From: Candidatus Egaibacter danicus
GTDB taxonomy: Bacteria; Pseudomonadota; Gammaproteobacteria; Burkholderiales; Burkholderiaceae
Length of the DNA stretch: 6,706 nt
Direction of reading: 5' to 3'
Assembly: GCA_011391115.1 (NCBI GenBank)
Contig: JAABRC010000107.1
Span: 1-6,706 of the forward strand
Part shown: positions 1 through 6,281 of the stretch, piece by piece
How positions within the stretch are numbered: the first letter of the stretch is position 1
How the letters are laid out: every line of letters starts with the position of its first letter
Translations under genes and position numbers: made by a program
The notes under the pieces: generated by a model
Told to the model about the DNA's origin: nothing
What the model saw: the letters and a program-made list of their open reading frames with translations, nothing else
Database searches by the model: none

Positions 1-459
1 GTGGCCACGGTAGGCAACTTCTCTGGTTACGCGGGCAGTTTGGCGCTTTCGCTGATCGCGATTCCCGTGGTCATGCGCACCACCGAAAACATGCTGCGCC
101 TGGTGCCCGGCAGCTTGCGCGAGGCGGCTTTTGCGCTGGGCGCGCCACGCTGGAAAGTCTCCACCATGGTCTCGCTGCGTGCCGCCAAAAGCGGCGTGAT
201 CACCGGCGTGCTGCTGGCCGTGGCGCGCATCAGCGGCGAGACGGCGCCCCTGCTGTTCACCGCGCTGAACAACCAGTTCTTCAGCACCAACATGAACGCG
301 CCCATGGCCAACCTGCCGGTGGTGATCTTCCAGTTCGCCATGAGCCCCTACGACAACTGGATTGATCTGGCCTGGGGCGGTGCGCTGCTGATCACCCTGG
401 CCGTGCTGGCGCTCAACATCCTGGCCCGCATTTTCTTCCGCGAAAAAGTTCGCGCCTGA
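1..459 (+). CDS. pstA: PstA, phosphate ABC transporter permease (C-terminal part, 5' truncated by window edge)
   Basis: This is one of the two inner-membrane permease subunits of the high-affinity phosphate importer PstSCAB. Only the last 152 codons are present. The reading frame is open at base 1, so the GTG there is an internal valine codon and not a start. The fragment carries the ABC-permease cytoplasmic EAA loop at about residues 40-69 of the fragment ([14 protein letters not shown], then the conserved downstream glycine region), which docks onto PstB. The usual LP of this loop reads LR here. Hydrophobic segments lie at about 11-27, 66-86 and 122-145, and the motif [13 protein letters not shown] is typical of PstA. 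The protein ends in a basic tail (FFREKVRA). pstB follows after 27 bases, consistent with one operon. Family assignment is confident; the N-terminal half cannot be judged. Confidence 0.96.
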   Translation: MATVGNFSGYAGSLALSLIAIPVVMRTTENMLRLVPGSLREAAFALGAPRWKVSTMVSLRAAKSGVITGVLLAVARISGETAPLLFTALNNQFFSTNMNAPMANLPVVIFQFAMSPYDNWIDLAWGGALLITLAVLALNILARIFFREKVRA

Positions 460-486
460 CATCCCTCTTCGACTCTGGACATCACC

Positions 487-1293
487 ATGAACGTTACTGC
501 TCTTGCACCAGCCCCTTCTCCAACGACAGACGCGCCCAAGAAAAATGCGCTGGAAGTGCGCAACCTTGACTTCTTTTACGGTAAATTCCAAGGCCTCAAA
601 GGTGTCAACCTGGACATTGAAGAACGCAAGGTGACCGCTTTCATCGGCCCCTCGGGCTGCGGCAAGTCGACCCTGCTGCGCACCTTGAATCGCATGTACA
701 GCCTGTACCCCGGCCAGCACGCCGAGGGCGAAATCACTTTCTACGGTCAAAATATCCTGGACTCCAAGCAGGACTTGAACCTGCTGCGCGCCCGCATTGG
801 CATGGTGTTCCAGAAGCCGACGCCATTCCCCATGTCGATCTATGACAACATTGCCTTTGGCGTCAAACTGTTTGAAAACCTGAACGCGACGGACATGGAG
901 GAACGTGTTGAGTGGGCGTTGCGCAAAGCGGCGCTCTGGAATGAAGTGAAAGACAAGTTGAACCAGAGTGGTTCAGGGCTCTCCGGTGGTCAGCAGCAGC
1001 GTCTCTGTATTGCACGTGGCATCGCGATCAAGCCAGAAGTGTTGTTGCTGGACGAGCCCTGCTCAGCGTTGGACCCCATCTCCACGGCCAAAATTGAAGA
1101 ATTGATCACCGAGTTGAAAACCGATTACACCGTGGTCATCGTGACACACAACATGCAGCAGGCAGCCCGCTGCAGTGATTACACGGCGTATATGTACCTG
1201 GGGGATTTGATGGAATTCGGTTCAACTGAACAAATGTTCTTCAAGCCATCTCGCAAGGAAACTGAAGATTACATTACGGGCCGGTTCGGCTAA
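487..1293 (+). CDS. pstB: PstB, phosphate ABC transporter ATP-binding protein
   Basis: This is the cytoplasmic ATPase that powers phosphate import through PstC/PstA (EC 7.3.2.1 family). It is 268 residues, a normal length. All nucleotide-binding motifs are intact: Walker [10 protein letters not shown] at 54-62, Q-loop Gln at 109, ABC signature LSGGQQQR at 165-172, Walker B VLLLDEP at 185-191, and the H-loop His at 221 in VTHNMQQA. The stretch [17 protein letters not shown] (109-125) is characteristic of PstB and separates it from other ABC ATPases. The first 20 or so residues (Ala/Pro/Thr-rich) precede the core domain and look disordered; such extensions are common in Burkholderiales. The ATG at 487 has only a weak ribosome binding site, so translation may be helped by coupling to pstA. 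phoU starts 10 bases downstream. Confidence 0.98.
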   Translation: MNVTALAPAPSPTTDAPKKNALEVRNLDFFYGKFQGLKGVNLDIEERKVTAFIGPSGCGKSTLLRTLNRMYSLYPGQHAEGEITFYGQNILDSKQDLNLLRARIGMVFQKPTPFPMSIYDNIAFGVKLFENLNATDMEERVEWALRKAALWNEVKDKLNQSGSGLSGGQQQRLCIARGIAIKPEVLLLDEPCSALDPISTAKIEELITELKTDYTVVIVTHNMQQAARCSDYTAYMYLGDLMEFGSTEQMFFKPSRKETEDYITGRFG

Positions 1294-1303
1294 GGAAAAA
1301 AAC

Positions 1304-2005
1304 ATGCCTGAAAAACATCTTTCCACGCAGTTCGACAGCGAACTCAGCGCAGTTTCCACGCGGGTGATGGAGCTTGGCGGATTGGTTGAGTCCCAGATTC
1401 GCAACGCCATCTACGCCCTGTCGCAGTTCAGTGCAGAGGTGGCCAATCAGGTGACGGAGGCCGAATCCCGGGTGAATGCCATGGAGGTGGAGATTGACCG
1501 TGAATTGTCGTCCATCATTGGCCGGCGCCAGCCTACGGCGCGTGACCTGCGGCTGCTGATAGCCATTTCCAAGACCACCGCCAATCTGGAACGTGTAGGC
1601 GACGAGGCGGAAAAAATTGCGCGCATGGTGCGATCCATCATCAACAGCGGAGCGCCCCGTTCGTTGCCATCGCTGGAGTTGCGGGTGGCATCGGACCTGG
1701 CATCCGGGCTATTGCGCAAGGCGCTGGATGCGTTTGCCCGATTAGACACGACGGCGGCCGTTGCGATCCTGAAGGAGGACGATCTGATTGACAAGGAATT
1801 TGACGGGTTCGTGCGCAAACTGGTGACGTACATGATGGAGGATCCCCGCATGATCTCCCCCAGCCTGGACCTGCTGTTCCTGGCCAAGTCGATTGAGCGC
1901 ATTGGTGACCACGCCAAAAACATTGCAGAGTTCATCATCTACGTTGTCAAGGGCGAAGATGTGCGCCACACGCCCATGGAGCAAATTGAATCCGTTGTGA
2001 AATGA
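1304..2005 (+). CDS. phoU: PhoU, phosphate signalling regulator
   Basis: PhoU is a cytoplasmic, peripheral-membrane helical protein that links the Pst transporter to PhoR. It keeps the Pho regulon off when phosphate is plentiful and restrains uptake through Pst. The protein has 233 residues and two PhoU repeats, each a three-helix bundle. Each repeat carries the metal-binding signature: ERVGDEAEKIA at 96-106 and ERIGDHAKNIAE at 198-209. The start is supported by a good Shine-Dalgarno AAGGA at 1292-1296, which overlaps the pstB stop codon and lies 7 bases before the ATG. The stop codon TGA overlaps the phoB start as ATGA, so translational coupling with phoB is likely. Nothing looks truncated or altered. 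Confidence 0.97.
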   Translation: MPEKHLSTQFDSELSAVSTRVMELGGLVESQIRNAIYALSQFSAEVANQVTEAESRVNAMEVEIDRELSSIIGRRQPTARDLRLLIAISKTTANLERVGDEAEKIARMVRSIINSGAPRSLPSLELRVASDLASGLLRKALDAFARLDTTAAVAILKEDDLIDKEFDGFVRKLVTYMMEDPRMISPSLDLLFLAKSIERIGDHAKNIAEFIIYVVKGEDVRHTPMEQIESVVK

Positions 2006-2727
2006 GAAATCAGCCTGGCGTTTTGATTGTGGAAGACGAGCCGGCGATAGCCGAGCTCATCGCTGTCAACTTGCGGCACAACGGTTTTCGGCCGCTGTGG
2101 GCGATGGACAGTGCCTCAGCCCAGCGCGAACTGGATGCGGTATTGCCCGATGTGATCCTGCTGGACTGGATGCTTCCGGGAGAGAGCGGTTTGGTGCTTG
2201 CCAAGCGCTGGCGGTCCGACGCCCGTACCAAAGGTGTCCCCATCATCATGCTGACGGCCCGGGGGGATGAGATGGATCGGGTTACCGGCCTGGACGCGGG
2301 GGCTGACGACTATATTGCCAAGCCTTTTTCCACCAAGGAGCTTCTGGCACGAATTCGCGCTGTACTGAGGCGGCGTGCCCCCGAGCGCGTTGCCAGCCTG
2401 GTGACAGTTGGGGCCTTGTCACTTGATCCAGCAACCTATCGGGTGAACTTCAATGACCAGTTGTTGAAGCTCGGGCCTACAGAATTCAAGTTGCTTCACT
2501 ATCTGATGAACCATTCAGAGCGGGTGCACAGCCGGTCGCAGCTGCTGGACAAGGTGTGGGGCGACCACGTGTTCATTGAGGAGCGTACCGTAGATGTTCA
2601 TGTCAAGCGCCTGCGTGAAGCACTGGGTGCAGCGGGTCCCATGATCGAAACAGTCCGCGGTGCCGGCTATCGGCTGACTGCACAACCCGTGGCAACCAGC
2701 GCTGCTTCCAGCCAGGCACACGTCTGA
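2002..2727 (+). CDS. phoB: PhoB, phosphate regulon response regulator (OmpR/PhoB family)
   Basis: PhoB is the DNA-binding transcription activator of the Pho regulon; it binds Pho boxes once phosphorylated by PhoR. It has 241 residues. The receiver domain covers about 5-122, with the acidic pocket at E11-D12, the phosphoacceptor at D55 (ILLDWMLPG), the switch threonine at T85 and the conserved lysine at K107 (IAKPFS). The winged-helix effector domain covers about 134-227, with the recognition helix around 195-208 (RTVDVHVKRLREAL) and the wing motif GAGYRL at 220-225. The DWMLPG form of the phosphorylation site is typical of PhoB. The C-terminal 14 residues are Ala/Ser-rich and probably flexible. 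The start ATG overlaps the phoU stop by 4 bases. phoR follows after 43 bases. Confidence 0.97.
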   Translation: MRNQPGVLIVEDEPAIAELIAVNLRHNGFRPLWAMDSASAQRELDAVLPDVILLDWMLPGESGLVLAKRWRSDARTKGVPIIMLTARGDEMDRVTGLDAGADDYIAKPFSTKELLARIRAVLRRRAPERVASLVTVGALSLDPATYRVNFNDQLLKLGPTEFKLLHYLMNHSERVHSRSQLLDKVWGDHVFIEERTVDVHVKRLREALGAAGPMIETVRGAGYRLTAQPVATSAASSQAHV

Positions 2728-2770
2728 TCATTCTTTTCGTGACACAGTTCTCCCTGTGACATGATTGTCC
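2728..2770 (+). other. phoB-phoR intergenic gap with a weak repeat
   Basis: This 43-base gap is the largest within the Pho operon here. It contains two direct copies of GTGACA (2739-2744 and 2756-2761, period 17) and a short inverted repeat, CACAG at 2743-2747 with CTGTG at 2754-2758 around a 6-base loop. No T-tract follows the hairpin, so it is not an intrinsic terminator. The 17-base period does not match the 11-base period of Pho box half-sites. No convincing Shine-Dalgarno precedes phoR. The gap may influence RNA processing or phoR translation, but this is speculative. Confidence 0.3.
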
Positions 2771-4123
2771 ATGCTCTGGCGAATTGTTTCCTTCATGTTC
2801 AGTCAGCTCGGCGCGGGTGCTCTGGGCTGGTACTTTGCGCCCGTATCCTATCAAATGGCCGGGCTGCTGGTCGGTGTTGTGCTGGGGGCCCTGACCTGGT
2901 TTGTGGTTGACCTTGCGCGGGGAGTGAAATTCCTGGAGTGGCTTCGTGCCGGTGATGTTTCGGATGCAGCAATGTCGCACGGATTGTGGGGAGAGGTCTC
3001 TGACCGTACGCGACGTCTGGTGCGTTCGCGTGAACGGGAAACGCTGGAAAGCCAGAACCGCCTGAATGACTTTCTGGCTGCCCTGCAAGCCTCTCCCAAT
3101 GGGGTTGTACTGCTGGACTCACAAGGCCGCATCGAATGGTTCAACCAGACTGCCACCGAACACTTTGGTTTTGATCCGCAGCGTGACATGCTTCAGCACT
3201 TTGGCAATCTGGTGCGTGATCCCGGCTTTGCCGCGTACTTCGCGGGCGGTGACTATCAGCATGATGTGGTCATGCCAGGCCGCGCCAGCACAGCTTCCAG
3301 GCCGGTTAATCTGTCAGTCCATTTGCATCCCTACGGTGAGGGGCGCAGTCTTCTGCTATCACGCGATATCACGGCGCTGGAGCAGGCTGAGGCGATGCGA
3401 AGGGATTTTGTTGCCAATGTGTCCCACGAGGTCAGGACCCCACTGACCGTGCTCGGTGGTTTTGTTGAGACTTTGCAGACCCTGCAGCTTGACGAATCAG
3501 ACCGGCAACGCTATCTGGCCTTGATGGCGCAACAGGCTGATCGCATGCAAACGCTGGTCAAGGACTTGCTCACCCTGTCTCGCATTGAGGGCAGCCCATT
3601 GCCAGGACTGGATGAGCGCGTGCCCGTTTCCACGCTGATGCATCAGGTTGAACTGGAGGCGAGAGCCCTGTCACGCATCGTCAGCCAGGGCTCGGGCACC
3701 GTACAGACCATGAGTTTTTCCACCGTGTCAGGCCGGGAACTTGTTGGCGTCTCGTCAGAGTTGCTCAGTGCGATGACCAATCTGGTTGGAAATGCCATCC
3801 GCTATACCCCGGCTGAAGGTGAAGTGCATGTCACGTGCCGGGACGACTCGGAAGGACGTCTTTTGTTCTCGGTGCAGGACACGGGTCCGGGAATAGCGCC
3901 GGAGCATATCCCGCGCTTGACCGAACGCTTCTATCGGGTGGATCGCAGTCGCTCAAGGGAAACCGGCGGCACCGGCTTGGGGCTGGCCATTGTCAAACAT
4001 GTTGTGCAGCGACATGGTGCGCAACTGAAGATCGACAGCACACCGGGGAAGGGCTCTACGTTCACCATCGTGTTCCCTGCTAACCGGGTCGCAGTCGCCC
4101 AGAATATTGTGAACGCTGGTTAG
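2771..4123 (+). CDS. phoR: PhoR, phosphate regulon sensor histidine kinase
   Basis: PhoR is the inner-membrane kinase/phosphatase that sets PhoB phosphorylation. Counting from the ATG at 2771 gives 450 residues. Two N-terminal membrane segments (about 3-22 and 28-48) have almost no periplasmic loop, as is usual for PhoR, which senses through Pst/PhoU and not an external ligand. A linker follows, then a PAS domain (about 98-200), and the HisKA dimerisation domain with the phosphoacceptor H219 in NVSHEVRTPL. The ATPase domain has an N box (NLVGNAIRYTP, 337-347), G1 (DTGPGI, 370-375), F box (ERFYRVD, 385-391) and G2 (GGTGLGLAIV, 399-408). An in-frame TGA at 2762-2764 limits the start to TTG 2765 or ATG 2771; I chose the ATG. 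The stop codon interlocks with that of the opposing gene. Confidence 0.96.
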   Translation: MLWRIVSFMFSQLGAGALGWYFAPVSYQMAGLLVGVVLGALTWFVVDLARGVKFLEWLRAGDVSDAAMSHGLWGEVSDRTRRLVRSRERETLESQNRLNDFLAALQASPNGVVLLDSQGRIEWFNQTATEHFGFDPQRDMLQHFGNLVRDPGFAAYFAGGDYQHDVVMPGRASTASRPVNLSVHLHPYGEGRSLLLSRDITALEQAEAMRRDFVANVSHEVRTPLTVLGGFVETLQTLQLDESDRQRYLALMAQQADRMQTLVKDLLTLSRIEGSPLPGLDERVPVSTLMHQVELEARALSRIVSQGSGTVQTMSFSTVSGRELVGVSSELLSAMTNLVGNAIRYTPAEGEVHVTCRDDSEGRLLFSVQDTGPGIAPEHIPRLTERFYRVDRSRSRETGGTGLGLAIVKHVVQRHGAQLKIDSTPGKGSTFTIVFPANRVAVAQNIVNAG

Positions 4124-5829
4124 GGTTGGGATACGATTTTTCGCCGGTACAGATACAGGTTGCCATCACGATCAGCGGGATGACGAACCGTGCTGTCAAG
4201 TTGCCATTGCCTGATATCGACGATGGTGGAAAGTGTGACCAAGGCGTCGCGCTCGACAAATAACCACTCGCAGACGGGTGCCGCACCCGCGGGTCGTACC
4301 ATCAAAGAGCCGTGAAACTGCAGTGCCGCGATGCGGTTCCTGCTCAGGCCATAGGCTTCTATGCAGTCTGGTGTTTTGACAATGGCAGCAATGCGCTGAA
4401 CCAGCGGAACGTCGCCGCGAACATAGTTCAGCAAAGGCATCCACAGGGTAGTGAGCAACAGCCAACTGAGAACCGCTCCGCCAGCAGGCAATACGAGACT
4501 CTTCCAGATCGCTGCACGATGCCGTCCCACACGCCATTTGACCAGCCAGATCCAGGCGAAGGTGGCGAGCAGTGCGATGACGAAGGGAATAAAGGAAAAA
4601 CTGTGCTCAAAACCCGGCGCCAGGCGGGCCACGTTGGCGGCAGGCTGCTTGGGTATGCCTGTCTGCATCGCGAGCCAGATGACCCAGATGATGAATGCGC
4701 AGCCCGAGAAGAACAGCAAAGTGAACCAGTCGATCAGGGCTGACACGCTGCGCCCCAAGGTTGGGAGAGAGAACGCCGCCAGAGCAGCGAGGGCGGGCAG
4801 GGCCAGCAGGAGGGAGCGATCTGTCGATGCTGTAGCGATGGTGGTGCCCAGCGAAACTGCGACAAACCATAACGGCAGGCTCAGATGCAGACTCGGGTTC
4901 CTGCTTCCGAGCTGGCGCCGCCAACGCCAAAGCGTCCAGCAGATCAACGGCCAGGCCGGCCAGGTAAACCAGAGCAGCAGCCGGCCAACACTTTTCCATT
5001 TGGTAAAGCTCGGATCAGGTAGTTCAATGCGCCAGTGCCACAGGTCCAACAGGGTAGCCAGCAAAGCAGCACCCGCCGTGAGTGCCACAATGCCAGCGAC
5101 GCGGCGCCTGGTGATAACTGGTTGTTCTGTCACCTGCCACTGGTCGGCCCCGTAAGTCACAGCGCCCCCGATTCCAAAAAGAACAGCCATGGCAGGTGCG
5201 CCGGACAGGGACAGTCCGGCCAAACCCGCGGTGCCAGCTACAAGCGGCAATACGGTCCGATAGGGTAGTGCTGCAAAAGCAAAAAAACACAGGGCCGTAA
5301 AACAGAGTTGTGCCAGGGCAGGGGTTGTTTCATGGGAAAGCTGAGCCAATCCGAGGCAGGCAATAAAAGCCAGCAGGCCCCCGTCTGCCAGCGCTCGGGC
5401 GTAGTCGGTCGGAGATGCCTCGCCTCCAAAAGCAAATGCCACCGGCTGTGCTTTGGGGTTTCTGGCCAGGTAATAAGTCGCGTACCAGGTTGCCAGCATG
5501 GCCACACCCAGCATCACGCCAAAAGGTATGCGGGCCGCCAAGTCAGGTGGTATTGCGCTGGGCGCCAACCGAATCGCCCATGCTCCCAGCCAATAAGGAA
5601 GCAGTGCGTCAACTTCAGGGCTCAAGCCCATGAGTTTTGGAGAAAACCAGTCAGATCCGTCCTGTAACAGACCCGCCATAAATCCGAACGCGGTGATGTC
5701 GGCATTGCGCCATGGCTCCCGCCCTATGAATCCAGCCAGCACGTAGCTGATGGCGAGCAGCAGCAAGGGCGCGCGAGGCAGACGACGAACCGACCCTTGG
5801 GCAACGATGGCAGGTGTTGGGCGATTCAC
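4120..5829 (-). CDS. Polytopic membrane protein, putative ArnT/PMT-like GT-C glycosyltransferase
   Basis: The product has 569 residues, with about 12-13 predicted membrane segments (roughly 20-36, 102-121, 148-165, 172-208, 210-226, 245-264, 283-300, 318-354, 366-388, 411-431, 446-465). A soluble C-terminal domain of about 100 residues is probably periplasmic and has two cysteines (489, 520) that could form a disulfide. The order suggests a GT-C enzyme of the ArnT/PMT type: a first membrane helix, then a periplasmic loop with GREPWRNADITAFGFM (36-51), then DALLPYWLGAWAIRL (74-88), which recalls the PPLPYWL motif. D44 and D149 (ADGGLLAF) could match the two conserved loop aspartates, but the usual DE pair is absent. 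Such enzymes move a sugar from a polyprenyl-phosphate donor to a lipid or protein; no substrate can be named. The start is GTG with no Shine-Dalgarno, and no other plausible in-frame start lies between it and the rpmE2 stop. An intrinsic terminator sits 24 bases upstream. Confidence 0.8.
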   Translation of the reverse strand: MNRPTPAIVAQGSVRRLPRAPLLLLAISYVLAGFIGREPWRNADITAFGFMAGLLQDGSDWFSPKLMGLSPEVDALLPYWLGAWAIRLAPSAIPPDLAARIPFGVMLGVAMLATWYATYYLARNPKAQPVAFAFGGEASPTDYARALADGGLLAFIACLGLAQLSHETTPALAQLCFTALCFFAFAALPYRTVLPLVAGTAGLAGLSLSGAPAMAVLFGIGGAVTYGADQWQVTEQPVITRRRVAGIVALTAGAALLATLLDLWHWRIELPDPSFTKWKSVGRLLLWFTWPAWPLICWTLWRWRRQLGSRNPSLHLSLPLWFVAVSLGTTIATASTDRSLLLALPALAALAAFSLPTLGRSVSALIDWFTLLFFSGCAFIIWVIWLAMQTGIPKQPAANVARLAPGFEHSFSFIPFVIALLATFAWIWLVKWRVGRHRAAIWKSLVLPAGGAVLSWLLLTTLWMPLLNYVRGDVPLVQRIAAIVKTPDCIEAYGLSRNRIAALQFHGSLMVRPAGAAPVCEWLFVERDALVTLSTIVDIRQWQLDSTVRHPADRDGNLYLYRRKIVSQP

Positions 5830-5853
5830 AGGGAGGTTGGACTGGAGTGAAGC

Positions 5854-5884
5854 AAAAAAAAAGCAGCTCGGTATTCCGGGCTGC
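5854..5884 (-). terminator. Rho-independent terminator of rpmE2
   Basis: Read on the minus strand, GCAGC (5884-5880) pairs with GCTGC (5867-5863). One C/A mismatch follows, and then CGG pairs with CCG around an AATA loop. Nine consecutive T residues (5862-5854) come straight after. This is a textbook intrinsic terminator lying 27 bases beyond the rpmE2 stop. It ends 24 bases before the GTG start of the downstream membrane-protein gene, so that gene needs read-through or a promoter of its own. Confidence 0.88.
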
Positions 5885-5896
5885 CTCTCTTGCCTG

Positions 5897-5912
5897 AACC
5901 TGATGTCAGGTT
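5897..5912. repeat. Short palindrome spanning the rpmE2 stop codon
   Basis: A perfect 7-base inverted repeat, AACCTGA and TCAGGTT, is separated by only 2 bases. It includes two bases of the rpmE2 TAA stop codon. A 2-base loop is too tight for a full hairpin, but a 5- or 6-pair version with a larger loop could form in the mRNA. It would then be a second structure just upstream of the terminator, perhaps protecting the 3' end. As double-stranded DNA it could equally be a protein site. Function is unknown. Confidence 0.45.
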
Positions 5913-6168
5913 ACTTGGCTGCCACTTTGCCGAAACGGTTGCGGAACTTCTCGACACGCCCGCCCATGTTATCGACGGATTTTTGCGTGCCTGTATAGAA
6001 AGGATGTGACTCGCTGGAAGTATCCAGTTTGTACAACGGCAGCTCACGGCCGTCTTCCATCTTGATCATTTCCTTGGTGTTCGCGCAAGAACGGGTCACG
6101 AACTTGAAGTTGTTGGACAAATCCATAAAGCAAACTTCGCGGTAATTGGGGTGAATGCCTTCTTTCAT
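5911..6168 (-). CDS. rpmE2: 50S ribosomal protein L31 type B
   Basis: L31 bridges the 50S and 30S subunits. This 85-residue protein begins [12 protein letters not shown] and has [12 protein letters not shown] where type A L31 has a cysteine before HPFYTG. The four zinc-binding cysteines of type A are therefore missing, which defines the zinc-independent type B form (RpmE2/YkgM). Two other cysteines remain, at 13 and 28, without CxxC spacing. The end [12 protein letters not shown] is typical of the family. The start at 6168 is chosen because family members begin with MKxGIHP and because GGAGAAG lies 3 bases upstream of the ATG, with its GGAG core 6 bases away. An in-frame ATG at 6180 would add MEKI but lacks a ribosome binding site. 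The gene has its own likely promoter and terminator, so it can be a one-gene transcript between rho and the membrane-protein gene. Confidence 0.96.
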   Translation of the reverse strand: MKEGIHPNYREVCFMDLSNNFKFVTRSCANTKEMIKMEDGRELPLYKLDTSSESHPFYTGTQKSVDNMGGRVEKFRNRFGKVAAK

Positions 6169-6171
6169 GAT

Positions 6172-6178
6172 CTTCTCC
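6172..6178 (-). promoter_or_regulatory. Shine-Dalgarno of rpmE2
   Basis: GGAGAAG on the minus strand, with the GGAG core 6 bases before the ATG at 6168. It decides the rpmE2 start in favour of 6168 over the upstream in-frame ATG at 6180, whose own bases overlap the start of this site. Confidence 0.8.
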
Positions 6179-6180
6179 AT

Positions 6181-6227
6181 CAGTTGCGCCAGCCGCCCCG
6201 AGCATTGTGCAACCCATTGCACAACTG
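6181..6227 (-). promoter_or_regulatory. Structured rpmE2 5' leader with alternative hairpins
   Basis: On the minus strand, TTGTGCAA (6224-6217) and TTGCACAA (6212-6205) form a perfect 8-pair stem with a 4-base loop. The left arm extended by three bases, CAGTTGTGC (6227-6219), can instead pair with GCGCAACTG (6189-6181) as nine pairs with one G-U. That second stem ends 2 bases before GGAG. The two pairings share an arm and exclude each other, so the leader could switch between states. L31 autoregulation through its leader has been described in E. coli; whether this leader does the same is inference. Confidence 0.5.
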
Positions 6228-6260
6228 AAAACCCGAAGTACTTTTCGCGTAAAGCCTTTA

Positions 6261-6266
6261 ATTATA
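6261..6266 (-). promoter_or_regulatory. Consensus -10 box of a probable rpmE2 promoter
   Basis: A perfect TATAAT lies on the minus strand at 6266-6261, just after the rho stop codon. The -35 region with 17-base spacing (GCGGAT, overlapping the end of rho) is a poor match, and there is no TG extension. Strength would therefore rely on the -10 box or an activator. Transcription from about 6254 would give an rpmE2 leader of roughly 85 bases that contains the whole hairpin region. Confidence 0.45.
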
Positions 6267-6281
6267 GCCTAGCAGTACAAA

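Noticed and set aside
1..3. GTG at base 1 as a start of pstA
   Set aside because: The sequence from here is the middle of a PstA permease with the N-terminal membrane segments missing, so the gene continues to the left of the window.
1447..1938. 163-codon open frame on the minus strand inside phoU
   Set aside because: The product is Ser/Arg-rich, the typical composition of an antisense frame in GC-rich DNA. phoU on the other strand has clear family motifs.
2739..2761. Possible Pho box upstream of phoR
   Set aside because: The GTGACA copies resemble the complement of TGTCA half-sites, but their 17-base period differs from the 11-base Pho box period. The gene also sits inside an operon.
4451..5155. 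Long open frame of 234 codons on the + strand, opposite the membrane-protein gene
   Set aside because: Its predicted product is rich in Arg, Gln and Ser with no domain or membrane pattern. It is an antisense shadow of the well-supported minus-strand gene.
5308..5667. Open frame of 119 codons on the + strand
   Set aside because: It has no recognisable motif or family resemblance and lies wholly opposite the membrane-protein gene.
6169..6222. An 18-residue N-terminal extension of L31 from GTG at 6222
   Set aside because: It starts inside the leader hairpin and lacks a ribosome binding site. Family members begin MKxGIHP, matching ATG 6168, which has a good Shine-Dalgarno.
6275..6280. TTGTAC as a -35 element for the rpmE2 promoter
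   Set aside because: It lies only 8 bases from TATAAT, far too close for a sigma-70 promoter.
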